DNA of 64,000 bases from Janthinobacterium lividum (lineage in GTDB: Bacteria > Pseudomonadota > Gammaproteobacteria > Burkholderiales > Burkholderiaceae_D), in the NCBI RefSeq assembly GCF_011601275.1, contig NZ_JAAOLY010000016.1, positions 62,001-126,000 of the forward strand. Reading direction: 5' to 3'. The notes below the pieces were generated by a model, which was not told the origin of the DNA, ran no database searches, and worked only from the letters and a program-made list of their open reading frames with translations. The position numbers and the translations under genes were made by a program. Below, in pieces: positions 54,782 to 63,890 of the stretch (position 1 is the stretch's first letter; each line of letters opens with the position of its first letter).

Positions 54782-55807
54782 ATGACGCAGGCAAGACAGC
54801 CGCTACGCATCCAGAACCCCGGGCGCATCGACGCCGGGGCGATCCGCGCCGCCATCGCGGGCGGCCAGCAGGTGCTGGTGCAGTTCGATACCCTGGGCGA
54901 GCCGGAGCCGCTGCTGGCCGATCTCGACGCCCTGGCCGCCACCTGCGGCACGGCGCTGACCATCCGCATCTACGGTTACGACCCGAGGGTGTTCGATGCC
55001 CGCATCCTGCGCGCGCTGCCGCATGTGGCCAGCCTGTCCATCGACTGCCACTGGCAAGCCATCCATCTGGAAACCCTGGGCGAGCTGCGCCACCTGAAGC
55101 GCCTGAGCCTGGGCGTGTACAAGCTGACGCAGGCCGACATCCTGCAGCTCGACAATTTACGCGGCCTCGAATACCTGAACCTGGGCGAATCGGCCAAAAA
55201 CAATATCGACCTGGCGCCCCTGCGCCACTACGCGCAGCTGGCCAGCCTGGCCATCGAAGGCCACGACCAGCATATCGACACCGTGGCCAGCCTGCCGGCG
55301 CTGCACGAGCTGTCGCTGTACCGCATCAAGAACAAGGTGCCGCTCGATTTCATCTCGGAGATGGCCCGCCTTGACCGGCTGCTGTTGCAGCTGGGCGGGC
55401 GCGAATCGCTCGCGCACATCGAGGCGCCGCTGTTGCGGAAACTGGAAGTGATACGCATGCGCGGCCTGGAAACACTGGGCGACATCGGCCGTTTCCCGCT
55501 GCTGCAGGCGCTATGGGTGGAAGACCAGATCAAGCTGCGGCAGATCGCGCTGGGTCCCAACCCCGTGCTCGAACGCCTGCATCTGCACACTTGCAAGACG
55601 CTCGACAGCCTGCCCGGCCTCGCCGCCTTGCCCGCCCTGCGCCAGCTGTCGGCATCCGAGACCATGCTCGACATCGACGCCTTGCTGGCGCATGGCTTGC
55701 CCCCGTCCCTCACGCATGCGCGCCTGCGCACGGGCAAAAAAACCCGCGACGACGCCATCGCCGCGCAGCTGGCGCATCTGGGCTACGAGCAGGCGCGCCC
55801 TAACTAA
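54782..55807 (+). CDS. Leucine-rich repeat protein
   Basis: 341 residues, no signal peptide. About nine leucine-rich repeats (20-25 residues each) from about residue 75: for example HVASLSIDCHWQAIHLETLG, LRHLKRLSLGVYKLTQADI, LRGLEYLNLGESAKNNIDL, LPALHELSLYR, LRKLEVIRMRG, LLQALWVEDQ, LERLHLHTCK, LRQLSASETM. The N-terminal 70 residues are not repeat. Predicted cytosolic; the protein resembles scaffold or interaction LRR proteins. Its gene starts two bases after the MORN gene, so the pair is probably co-expressed. The function is unknown. Confidence 0.8.
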   Translation: MTQARQPLRIQNPGRIDAGAIRAAIAGGQQVLVQFDTLGEPEPLLADLDALAATCGTALTIRIYGYDPRVFDARILRALPHVASLSIDCHWQAIHLETLGELRHLKRLSLGVYKLTQADILQLDNLRGLEYLNLGESAKNNIDLAPLRHYAQLASLAIEGHDQHIDTVASLPALHELSLYRIKNKVPLDFISEMARLDRLLLQLGGRESLAHIEAPLLRKLEVIRMRGLETLGDIGRFPLLQALWVEDQIKLRQIALGPNPVLERLHLHTCKTLDSLPGLAALPALRQLSASETMLDIDALLAHGLPPSLTHARLRTGKKTRDDAIAAQLAHLGYEQARPN

Positions 55808-55809
55808 GT

Positions 55810-56847
55810 TCAGCGGCTGGCGGCCAGCTTGCGCTGCCACAGCGCCACGTCGATCATCACGCCATCGGCGCCCGTGTTGCGGATGTAGACGCGGTAGCTG
55901 CCCTGCCCCATGTCGCCATCGAGGTAGGCCGTGCGCTCGTTGCGCTGCAGCCGGGCGCCCTTGGCCAGCTGGCGGTAGCGCTCGACCACCGTGTCGAAGC
56001 TGGCATAGCTGCGCAGCGCCACTTCCAGGTCGCGCGGCGGGCGGCCTTCCGCATGGTCGAGCACATTGTTCTGTTTCTTGCCCTTCAAGGTGAGCGGATA
56101 GGCAAACACGCCGGCGCCGGCCGACGTCAGCACCGTGGACTTATCGAGCAGCAGCGGCAACAGCGCCGGCGGATACGCGGGCGGCAGCTGGGCGCGGTTC
56201 CAGCCCGGCAGGGCCGGCTGCGCCAGCACATATTCGACCGTGGCGATCTTCTGCCCATCGGCGCCCGCTTCCTTGTCGCCCGCGATCAGCGCCAGCATGG
56301 GCGGCAATTGCCGGGCCCAGGCCAGCAGGGGCGCCGCATCGCCGACCAGCATGCCCTTGCGGTGGAACACGGTCAGCACGGCATTCGGATCGGGATTGCA
56401 GACCTTCGCCAGCGGCTGGCCCTCCAGGCGGCAATGCCCGTTGACGAGGCCAAAGGCGAGGATGGCGCCGCGCTTGTCGAGCAGCATGGCACCGCGTTCG
56501 CGGCCCTGCTTGCGGTCATTCATCGACGCCAGCAACTGGCGGCCGTCGGCCAGCACGGTGCGCGTGGCATCGCGCTTTTCGCTGATCGCTTCGAGCGCCT
56601 GCGCCAGCAGCAGCTCATCGTCTTCCGTGTAACTGCCGCGCGCGTAACCGAAGAAATCGAACAGGGCCGCGCGCACTTGCGGGTCTTCGCTCAGGCGCGG
56701 CAAGGGACCACCGGCCAGCAAGGACGACAGGCTTTTCCCGGCCGGCGCCGAGGGCGCCGCCGTGGCGCGGGCGGGCTGGGAAAGGATGCAGGCCGCTGCC
56801 AGCAAGGCGCCGCCCAGGGTGCGGTAATTCGAAAAAATGATATGCAT
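55810..56847 (-). CDS. Exported hypothetical protein
   Basis: 345 residues from the ATG at 56847 (a longer start at 56886 lacks support). Signal peptide to about residue 30 (HIIFSNYRTLGGALLAAACI then ATAAPS). The mature protein has no recognised domain; stretches such as FFGYARGSYTEDDELLLAQALEAISE and YLDGDMGQGSYRVYIRNTGADGVMIDVALWQR suggest an alpha part and a beta C-terminus. Cys residues are few. It converges on the LRR gene with a two-base gap and no visible terminator. Confidence 0.7.
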   Translation of the reverse strand: MHIIFSNYRTLGGALLAAACILSQPARATAAPSAPAGKSLSSLLAGGPLPRLSEDPQVRAALFDFFGYARGSYTEDDELLLAQALEAISEKRDATRTVLADGRQLLASMNDRKQGRERGAMLLDKRGAILAFGLVNGHCRLEGQPLAKVCNPDPNAVLTVFHRKGMLVGDAAPLLAWARQLPPMLALIAGDKEAGADGQKIATVEYVLAQPALPGWNRAQLPPAYPPALLPLLLDKSTVLTSAGAGVFAYPLTLKGKKQNNVLDHAEGRPPRDLEVALRSYASFDTVVERYRQLAKGARLQRNERTAYLDGDMGQGSYRVYIRNTGADGVMIDVALWQRKLAASR

Positions 56848-56981
56848 GATTCTGTCTGTCGGGGATTTGACCGCTCTTGCGGCCACGCATGGCGCGCCGG
56901 CGATTCTAGCATGGCGCCAGCCCCCATGCCCTGCGGCTGGCGGACGGCGTGTGTACCGGCGCGGCTGTTATGATGGCCGCA

Positions 56982-57713
56982 ATGACGACACCAACCCACG
57001 CCTCGCCCCTGCTTGTCCTCCTGCCCGGCATGGATGGCACGGCCAGTCTGTTCCACCATTTCGACGCCGCCTTGCGCACGCAGACCGCCATCGCCACCTT
57101 GGCCATCGCCTATCCTGCCGCGCCACTCGACTATGCGGCGCTGGAAGCATACGTGCGCGAGCGCCTGCCGCAGGACCGCACGTTCGTCGTGCTGGCCGAA
57201 TCGTTTTCAGGGCCGCTGGGGGCCGCCCTGCGCGCCGATCCGCCGCCCGGCATGCGCGCCCTGGTCCTGTGCTGTTCATTCGTGCGCAATCCGCGCCCGA
57301 TGCTGGCGCCGCTGCGCCACCTGCTGGGCCTTGTACCCTTTGGCGCCATGCCCGGCTTCGCCCTGCGCCAGGCGCTGCTGGCGCCCCACTCCACGCCGCA
57401 ACTGCAGGCGGAACTGGCAGCGGCGCTGGCGCAGGTGCCGCCCAGCGTGCTGCGCCAGCGCCTGCGCGCCATACTGGAAAACGACGCCACGCGCAGCTTC
57501 GCGCGCGGCAGCCTGCCCGTGCTGTACCTGCGCGCCCGCCACGACCGCCTGGTGCCGCCCGCGAACGCCGTGCAGATACTGCGGCAGGCGCCGGGCGCGC
57601 AACTAGTTGACATCGCCGCGCCGCACATGCTGCTGCAGGCGGCGCCGGAAGCGGCCGCCATCGCCGTCGCCGCTTTTATCGACGGCCTGTCAGCCGCGCA
57701 AATATCGGCTTAA
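56982..57713 (+). CDS. Alpha/beta hydrolase
   Basis: 243 residues from the ATG at 56982; upstream in-frame ATGs at 56949-56973 are less likely. Alpha/beta-hydrolase fold: oxyanion HG-equivalent LLPGMDGTASLF, nucleophile Ser in AESFSGPLG (about 81-89), acid in ARHDRLVPP and His in APHMLL. The elbow is E-S-F-S-G, not the usual G-x-S-x-G. The substrate is unknown. The last 24 bases overlap the convergent membrane-protein gene tail to tail. Confidence 0.85.
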   Translation: MTTPTHASPLLVLLPGMDGTASLFHHFDAALRTQTAIATLAIAYPAAPLDYAALEAYVRERLPQDRTFVVLAESFSGPLGAALRADPPPGMRALVLCCSFVRNPRPMLAPLRHLLGLVPFGAMPGFALRQALLAPHSTPQLQAELAAALAQVPPSVLRQRLRAILENDATRSFARGSLPVLYLRARHDRLVPPANAVQILRQAPGAQLVDIAAPHMLLQAAPEAAAIAVAAFIDGLSAAQISA

Positions 57714-58055
57714 ACGCGCGCTGGCCAGCACGGCCAGCCAGCTCAAGCCGCCCGCCAGCACGCTGAAGTAAATCGCCCGCAGCGGATGCTGGGGCAGCAG
57801 ATACGCGAGCACGGCCGCGCCCAGCAAGGCGCACAGCACAGGCTTCCACCAGCCGGGCGGCAGCAGCGCCAGCAGCAGATTCGTGCCCGCGTACACGTAA
57901 AACACGAGCAGCAGGGCCAGGCCGCCCGCCACGCCGCGCGAGCCGAGGCTGCCGAACAGCTGCGTGTACAGGTAAAACCCCAGCCAGCTCAACACAATAA
58001 ACAGCAGGCAGCCCAGCGCGTGCGCGCCCAGGCCCGCCATCAGGCGGTTTTTCAT
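57690..58055 (-). CDS. Small integral membrane protein
   Basis: 121 residues from the ATG at 58055; an ATG at 58064 is an alternative. Four hydrophobic helices (about 8-27, 38-55, 62-82, 92-110) connected by short loops, ending SRYLRG. Nothing resembles a known transporter. Upstream sequence contains a GGATGA ribosome-binding-like site. Overlaps the end of the hydrolase gene by 24 bases. Confidence 0.7.
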   Translation of the reverse strand: MKNRLMAGLGAHALGCLLFIVLSWLGFYLYTQLFGSLGSRGVAGGLALLLVFYVYAGTNLLLALLPPGWWKPVLCALLGAAVLAYLLPQHPLRAIYFSVLAGGLSWLAVLASARLSRYLRG

Positions 58056-58089
58056 GGCAATCATCCGTATCGTCCCGTGCAACACCGCA

Positions 58090-58773
58090 TCATAGCGATT
58101 TTGTTGGCGAGGTGAGCGGTTGACTTGCCTGGCGCGGGTCCCAGCCGGAGCCACCGGCATCGACGGCGTCCGGCCATGACACGTGGAGATAACCATGCAC
58201 GGCACGGCGCAAGCGCGGCAACAGGGCCGCTGCATCGGTTTCGCCGCGTTGTGCCGAGGCGTCAATCATGCCGCGGCACAGCGCGATCATGTCCGCGGCG
58301 GCAGTCTCGGGAGCATGCACGCCATGCCGCGCCAGCAAGGCCGCCATCTGGCCGCACAGGGCCTGCCGCAGCACGTCATCTTCCTCCTGCATGGCCCGCG
58401 ATGCCGGTATGGATTCCAGCGCCAGCGCCAGCGCGGGACGGCCGAACTGGTGTCGCAGAGCTGCGACGACGCACTGTTCGAGCGCCTGCGCCAGACCGGC
58501 CTTTGACTCGCTTGCTTGCCGGACATCGTGCATCAGCATGGCGCGCTCCCGTCGCAGCAGTTCGGCCAGCAGCGCCTCTTTTGACGGGAAGTACTGATAC
58601 AGGGAGCCAATGCTGAAACCGGAGCGCTCGGCCACGTGGTTGGTGGTCAGCGCGGCCCGGCCATGGGTCTCGATAATGCGAGCCGCCGCCTCCAGCATGG
58701 CCGCGACGGTCGCCCTTGACCTGGCTTGCGTCGGGCGCTTGCGCGGTTCTGCCTGAGCTGCGGTGTTGGTCAT
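58090..58773 (-). CDS. TetR-family transcriptional regulator
   Basis: 227 residues. N-terminal TetR DNA-binding domain (about 17-64; TVAAMLEAAARIIETHG and TTNHVAERSGFSIGSLYQYFPSKEALL). The ligand domain follows, with a 20-residue disordered tail rich in Pro/Ser. The divergent gene at 58855 (81 bases away) is its likely target. No palindrome of good quality was noticed in that gap. Confidence 0.9.
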   Translation of the reverse strand: MTNTAAQAEPRKRPTQARSRATVAAMLEAAARIIETHGRAALTTNHVAERSGFSIGSLYQYFPSKEALLAELLRRERAMLMHDVRQASESKAGLAQALEQCVVAALRHQFGRPALALALESIPASRAMQEEDDVLRQALCGQMAALLARHGVHAPETAAADMIALCRGMIDASAQRGETDAAALLPRLRRAVHGYLHVSWPDAVDAGGSGWDPRQASQPLTSPTKSL

Positions 58774-58854
58774 GAATGCGAGTAGTCAATGTGAGGGGCG
58801 TGCCCGTATTCTAAACGCTTCCGGGACATGCGTTCCCGCCACCATGAGAGCACC

Positions 58855-59271
58855 ATGAATACCTACCAATTGCTGTTGATACTGCACGTAGTCGCCGCCA
58901 TCGCCTTTCTCGGCCCCTTGATGCTGGCGCCGCGCCTGCTGCACCTGCTGCGCAACGATGCCGGCCGCGCCACGCTCCATATGCTGCATCAGCAGATCGG
59001 CATCGCGGGGTGGGCTTTGTTGATTGGAGGGCTGGTCCTGCTGTACCAGCAGCAGTGGGCCTGGCTGCAAACCGGCTGGATGCGCCTGTCGCTGGCGCTG
59101 TTCATCGGCACGCAGGCCATCGATCATTTCTGGGCCGACCGGCAGGAACAAAAGATAGAAAACGGCACGGCATTGTCAAACACCAGGCTGAAGGCCTGGC
59201 TGATTGTCAAGGTGACCGTGTTTCTGGCCATCTGCGCGCTGATGGTGGGCAAACCGGCCTTGTTTGCCTGA
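58855..59271 (+). CDS. Four-helix membrane protein (DUF2269-like)
   Basis: 138 residues from the ATG at 58855. Four membrane helices (about 5-27, 50-70, 80-97, 115-135), with LHVVAAIAFLGPLMLAP, a pattern common in DUF2269-type integral membrane proteins and CopD-like segments. The conserved His in LLILHVV and LHMLHQ could bind heme or metal, but this is unproven. The divergent TetR gene probably controls it. Confidence 0.65.
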   Translation: MNTYQLLLILHVVAAIAFLGPLMLAPRLLHLLRNDAGRATLHMLHQQIGIAGWALLIGGLVLLYQQQWAWLQTGWMRLSLALFIGTQAIDHFWADRQEQKIENGTALSNTRLKAWLIVKVTVFLAICALMVGKPALFA

Positions 59272-59291
59272 ACGAGCGGGCCCGCATCCAT

Positions 59292-59331
59292 GAAAAAAGC
59301 CGGCCCTTCCATGACGAAAGGGCCGGCTTCG
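59292..59331. terminator. Bidirectional terminator between the membrane protein gene and htpG
   Basis: AAGCCGGCCCTT / AAGGGCCGGCTT stem (12 bp) with an 8-10-base loop. The A-run before it gives T on the minus strand, so it fits both convergent genes. Confidence 0.8.
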
Positions 59332-59405
59332 TTGCATCAGCCGCCGCTGCGGCTGTCGGACGACGCTTGGGCTCGGCGGCCCCGCTCATCCGACCTGCAT
59401 CTGAA

Positions 59406-61325
59406 TTACTTCGCCGTATTGAGCAGCAACTCGTTCAGGCGCTTGACGAAACTGGCCGGGTCGGCCAGCGAGCCGCCTTCGGCCAGCATGGCCTGGTCGA
59501 ACAGGATGTTGGCCCAGTCGCCGAACTTGCCGCCTTCCGCGTCTTCGTATTTCAGGCGCGTCACCAGCGGATGGTTCGGGTTGATTTCCAAAATCGGCTT
59601 CGATTCCGGCGCGCTCTGGCCTGCCGCTTTGAGCATGCGCAGCAGGTTGCCCGACAATTCGTTTTCATCGGCCACCAGGCAGGCTGGCGAATCGGTCAGG
59701 CGGAACGTGACGCGCACGTCCTTGGCCTTGTCGGCCAGCACGGTCTTCATCTTGCCCACCAGGTCGGCGTACGAGGTTTCCGTTTCTTCGTGCTCTTTCT
59801 TTTCCGCTTCGTCTTCCAGCGCGCCCAGGTCCAGGCCGCCCTTGGCGACGGAAACCAGTTCCTTGCCTTCGAAGTCCTGGATAAACGACAGCATCCATTC
59901 ATCGACACGGTCCGTCAGCAGCAGCACTTCGACGCCCTTCTTGCGGAAGATTTCCAGGTGCGGGCTGTTTTTCGCGGCGGCGTAATTGTCGGCCGTGACG
60001 TAATAGATCTTGTCCTGGCCTTCCTTCATGCGCGCCACGTAGTCGGCGAACGACGTGATTTGCTCGTCGCTGTCGTTGGCCGTCGATGCAAAGCGCAGCA
60101 GCTTGGCCAGGCGTTCCTTGTTGGCAGCGTCTTCGCCGATGCCTTCTTTCAGCACCTGGCCGAATTCCTTCCAGAAGACGGCGTACTTGTCCTTCTTGTC
60201 CTGCTCGTCCGCATTCGCCAGTTCTTCCAGCATGCCCAGCACGCGCTTGGTCGAGCCTTCGCGGATCACCTTGACGTCGCGCGACTCCTGCAGGATTTCA
60301 CGCGACACGTTCAGCGGCAGGTCGGCCGAGTCGATCACCCCGCGCACGAAGCGCAGATACGTCGGCATCAGCTGCTCGGCATCGTCCATGATGAAGACGC
60401 GCTTGACGTACAGCTTGATGCCGCCGCGCTTGTTGCGGTCCCACATGTCGAACGGCGCCTTGGCCGGGATGTACAGCAGCTGCGTGTATTCGCTGCGGCC
60501 TTCCACGCGGTTATGCGTGTGCGTGAGCGGCGACTGGAAGTCGTGCGACACGTGCTTGTAGAATTCGTCGTACTGTTCCGGCGTGATGTCGGCCTTGTTG
60601 CGGGCCCACAGGGCGCTGGCCTGGTTGACGGTTTCGAATTCGTCCTTCAGGACGGTTTCTTTTTTCTCGTCGTCCCACTCTTCCTTCCGCATCACGATCG
60701 GCAGCGAGATATGGTCCGAGTACTTGCGGATGATGGACTTGATCTTCCAGCTCGACAGCAATTCGTCCTCGCCTTCGCGCAGGTGCAGGATGATGTCCGT
60801 GCCGCGGCCCGTTTTTTCGATGGTCTCGATGCTGTAATCGCCTTCACCGGCAGACTCCCAGCGCACGCCTTCGGAGGCGTCCGCGCCGGCACGGCGCGTT
60901 TCGACGGTGATCTTGTCGGCGACGATGAAGCCCGAATAGAAGCCCACGCCGAACTGGCCGATCAGGGCCGCGTCCTGCTGCTGGTCGCCGGAGAGTTTAC
61001 CGAAGAATTCCTTGGTGCCCGACTTGGCGATGGTGCCCAGGTGCGAGATCGCCTCGTCGCGGGTCATGCCGATGCCGTTGTCGGAAATGGTGATGGTGCG
61101 CGCATCCTTGTCGAAGCCGACCTTGATCTTCAATTCGTGATCGTTGCCGTACAGGGCGTCGTTATCGATCGCTTCAAAGCGCAATTTGTCGGCCGCGTCG
61201 GACGCGTTCGAGATCAATTCACGCAGGAAGATTTCCTTGTTCGAGTACAGGGAATGGATCATCAGGTGCAGCATTTGCTTCACTTCGGTCTGAAAACCCA
61301 GGGTTTGCTTTTCGGAGACAGCCAT
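59406..61325 (-). CDS. htpG: Chaperone protein HtpG (Hsp90)
   Basis: 639 residues, bacterial Hsp90 of full length. N-terminal ATPase domain with [22 protein letters not shown] and [11 protein letters not shown] motifs, middle domain (about 240-490) and C-terminal dimerisation domain. ATP-driven dimeric chaperone in the cytosol. The longest opposite-strand frame over this gene (938 codons) is a shadow. A heat-shock promoter was not evident in the 88 bases upstream. Confidence 0.97.
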   Translation of the reverse strand: MAVSEKQTLGFQTEVKQMLHLMIHSLYSNKEIFLRELISNASDAADKLRFEAIDNDALYGNDHELKIKVGFDKDARTITISDNGIGMTRDEAISHLGTIAKSGTKEFFGKLSGDQQQDAALIGQFGVGFYSGFIVADKITVETRRAGADASEGVRWESAGEGDYSIETIEKTGRGTDIILHLREGEDELLSSWKIKSIIRKYSDHISLPIVMRKEEWDDEKKETVLKDEFETVNQASALWARNKADITPEQYDEFYKHVSHDFQSPLTHTHNRVEGRSEYTQLLYIPAKAPFDMWDRNKRGGIKLYVKRVFIMDDAEQLMPTYLRFVRGVIDSADLPLNVSREILQESRDVKVIREGSTKRVLGMLEELANADEQDKKDKYAVFWKEFGQVLKEGIGEDAANKERLAKLLRFASTANDSDEQITSFADYVARMKEGQDKIYYVTADNYAAAKNSPHLEIFRKKGVEVLLLTDRVDEWMLSFIQDFEGKELVSVAKGGLDLGALEDEAEKKEHEETETSYADLVGKMKTVLADKAKDVRVTFRLTDSPACLVADENELSGNLLRMLKAAGQSAPESKPILEINPNHPLVTRLKYEDAEGGKFGDWANILFDQAMLAEGGSLADPASFVKRLNELLLNTAK

Positions 61326-61413
61326 TTTTACCTCATAGTCTTGTGGATGGGACGGATTCTACGGAGTTGGGGATGGTACAAGCGATTTCAAGAGCGACTG
61401 CCGAAAGTCGCCG

Positions 61414-62832
61414 CTAACCCAGCGCGCGGGCGAAAAACGCCCAGATGCGCTCGTCCTGCACCGTGGCCAGGTTCAGGCGCATGCGGGTCGACGGCAGCTG
61501 GCGCGGCGAAAACAGGCTGCCCGGCGCCAGCACCAGCCCCTCGGCCAGCGCCTTCTCGGCCAATATATTCGTGTCGCAGCCCGCATCGGCCCACACGAAC
61601 ATGCCGGCCGGCGCGGGATCGAAGCGCAAGCCCGCCCGTTCGACCTTGCGGTACGTACCGTCGCGCACCTTGTCGAGCCGCGCGCGCAGGCGCTCCGCAT
61701 GTTTGCGGTACAGCCCCTGCGACAGGATCTTATACACGACGCGCTCGCCGATGTCGCTGGTGGTCAGGGTGGCCAGCATCTTGCGGTCGGCCAGGCGCTG
61801 CGCCCGCTCAGGCGAGGTGGCGATGAAGCCCACGCGCAGGTTCGCCGCCAGACTCTTGGAAAAGCCGCCCAGGTAAATCACGCGGCGCAGCTGGTCCAGC
61901 GCGGCCAGGCGCGTGGCTGGCTGCACAGCGCCACCCGGGTGCATGTCGCAATAGATGTCATCCTCGACGATGAGGAAATCGTGCTGTTCTGCCAGCCGCA
62001 GCACCTGGAACGCCTTGGCCGCCGACAGCGACGTCGAGCTGGGGTTGTGCAGCACCGAGTTGATCACGTACAGCTTCGGACGGTGCAGGGCCGCCAGCTC
62101 GGCCAGCACGGCGATATCGGGGCCGTCGCCGAGACGCGGGATGCCGATGACATTCATGCCCATGGCGGCAAAGGCGCCGAACATCAGCCAGTACGCGGGA
62201 TCGTCGACGAAAATGGTCTCGCCGGGGCGGGCAAACTCGCGCGCCACCAGGTCCAGCGCCTGCATCACGCCTACCGTGGTGACGATCTGCTCGGGCGGAC
62301 AGGCGATTTCCAGCCCCGCCAGCTTCAGCTGCAACTGCTGGCGCAGCGGCAGGAAGCCCTGCGGCGTGCCGTAGCCCAACAGCAGACTGCCGGGCTGGCG
62401 GCTGACGTCGCGCAAGGCGCGCGCCACCAGGTCGCCATCGAGCCACTCGGCGGGCAGCATGCCGATGCCGGGCGCGGGGATGGCCGGCGTCTGGCGGAAC
62501 ATGTTACGGATCAGCCACACCACGTCCATCGGCTGCGCCGCCGCATCCTGCGCGCCGGCGGGCGGCGCCGGCGTGTTCAGGGGCGAGCGCTCGCGCACGA
62601 AAAAGCCGGCGCCGCGCCGCGATTCCAGGTAGCCGCGCGCCACCAGCTTGTCGTAGCTGGCCACCACCGTGGCGCACGACACGTCCAGGCTGGCCGCGCA
62701 CTGGCGGATCGACGGCATGCGCGCGCCGCCGCGCAGCAGCTTGTCGTCGATGCGCGCCGCCAGCGAACGCGCGATCTGGTCGATCAGGGTTTCGCCAGAG
62801 GCGCGCGACAGCAAAGGGAGTGTATTGCTCAT
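61414..62832 (-). CDS. MocR-type PLP-dependent transcriptional regulator
   Basis: 472 residues. N-terminal GntR winged helix (about 10-78; LIDQIARSLAARIDDKLLRGGARMPSIRQ and SCATVVASYDKLVARGYLESR) joined to an aminotransferase fold-I domain (about 110-470) with the PLP lysine in YLGGFSKSLAANLRVG. Such regulators sense PLP-amino-acid aldimines. The divergent gene at 62976 codes for an EamA exporter, so an amino-acid or vitamin-B6-related exporter is the natural target. Confidence 0.9.
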   Translation of the reverse strand: MSNTLPLLSRASGETLIDQIARSLAARIDDKLLRGGARMPSIRQCAASLDVSCATVVASYDKLVARGYLESRRGAGFFVRERSPLNTPAPPAGAQDAAAQPMDVVWLIRNMFRQTPAIPAPGIGMLPAEWLDGDLVARALRDVSRQPGSLLLGYGTPQGFLPLRQQLQLKLAGLEIACPPEQIVTTVGVMQALDLVAREFARPGETIFVDDPAYWLMFGAFAAMGMNVIGIPRLGDGPDIAVLAELAALHRPKLYVINSVLHNPSSTSLSAAKAFQVLRLAEQHDFLIVEDDIYCDMHPGGAVQPATRLAALDQLRRVIYLGGFSKSLAANLRVGFIATSPERAQRLADRKMLATLTTSDIGERVVYKILSQGLYRKHAERLRARLDKVRDGTYRKVERAGLRFDPAPAGMFVWADAGCDTNILAEKALAEGLVLAPGSLFSPRQLPSTRMRLNLATVQDERIWAFFARALG

Positions 62833-62975
62833 ATTACCATGACAGTATGTGAAATTATGCGTGAAAGTGTATTTGTACTGTATTGCTATTGAGCCCTAGG
62901 ATAGCAGTACGGCGGGAATTAATCCACGCCTGCCGCACATCCCGCACCTCCATTACCGCCAGTACCAGGAAACCC

Positions 62976-63890
62976 ATGCCATCGACCACCAGTACCGCCC
63001 CTACCGGCCACCCTCCCCGCCTCGGCGCCGACCGCAAAGGCCTGCTGCTGGGCTTGATCGCCGTCGCCCTCTTCAGCCTGACCCTGCCCTTCACACGGCT
63101 GGCCGTGGCCGAACTCGATCCCACCTTTGTCGCCCTGGGCCGCGCCTTGGTCGCCGCTTGCCTGGCCGGCCTGTGGCTGTGGCAGCAGCGCGCCCCCCTG
63201 CCGCGCCGCGAACAATGGCTGCCGCTGGCGCTCGTGTCGCTGGGCTGCGTGCTGGGTTTTCCCTGGCTGACGTCGGTCGCCATGCGCAGCCTGCCCGCCT
63301 CGCACGGCGCCGTGCTGGTGGGCATCTTGCCGCTGGCCACCGCCGTGTTTGCCGTACTGCGCGGCAAGGAACGCCCTTCCCCGGGATTCTGGCTGATGGC
63401 GCTGCTCGGCACGGCTCTGGTGGTGGCGTTCGCGCTGCGCCAGGGCGGCGGCAGCTTCCACGTGGCCGACTGGCTGATCTTTGCCGCCGTGCTGCTGGCC
63501 GCACTCGGCTATGCGGAAGGCGGACGCCTGGCGCAAGCCATGCCGGGCCAGCACGTGATTTCCTGGGCGCTACTGCTGGCCGTGCCTTTTGTCTTGCCCG
63601 TGGTGCTGTGGAATGCCTGGCCGCAGCGCGCGCTGATGGCGCAGGCCAGCGGCGCGGCCTGGCTGGGCTTTGCCTACATCTCCGTGTTTTCCATGTTTAT
63701 CGGCTTCTTTTTCTGGTACCGGGGCATGGCGCTGGGCGGCGTGGCGCGCGTGGGACAGACGCAGCTGCTGCAGCCCTTCCTCACCTTGCTGGGCGCGGCT
63801 GTGCTGCTGAATGAGCCATTGACGGGCGAAAGCCTACTGTTTGCCGGCGCCGTGATCGCCGTGGTGGCCATCGGGCGCAAGCTGAAGTAA
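62976..63890 (+). CDS. EamA/DMT-family exporter
   Basis: 304 residues from the ATG at 62976 (AGGAAA upstream); an in-frame start at 62883 is antisense to the promoter region and rejected. Ten membrane helices in two EamA halves (about 16-145 and 160-300), with typical LLGLIAVALFSLTLPFTRLAV and AYISVFSMFIGFFFWYRGMAL segments. Likely exports a metabolite such as an amino acid across the inner membrane; the substrate is unknown. Divergent from the MocR-type gene. Confidence 0.88.
   Translation: MPSTTSTAPTGHPPRLGADRKGLLLGLIAVALFSLTLPFTRLAVAELDPTFVALGRALVAACLAGLWLWQQRAPLPRREQWLPLALVSLGCVLGFPWLTSVAMRSLPASHGAVLVGILPLATAVFAVLRGKERPSPGFWLMALLGTALVVAFALRQGGGSFHVADWLIFAAVLLAALGYAEGGRLAQAMPGQHVISWALLLAVPFVLPVVLWNAWPQRALMAQASGAAWLGFAYISVFSMFIGFFFWYRGMALGGVARVGQTQLLQPFLTLLGAAVLLNEPLTGESLLFAGAVIAVVAIGRKLK

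Noticed and set aside
52062..54794. Open frame of 910 codons on the minus strand over the MORN gene
   Set aside because: Antisense shadow; the plus-strand frame has a signal peptide and MORN repeats.
59010..61826. Open frame of 938 codons on the plus strand over htpG
   Set aside because: Shadow of htpG; composition is that of an antisense GC-rich frame and it has no recognisable domain.
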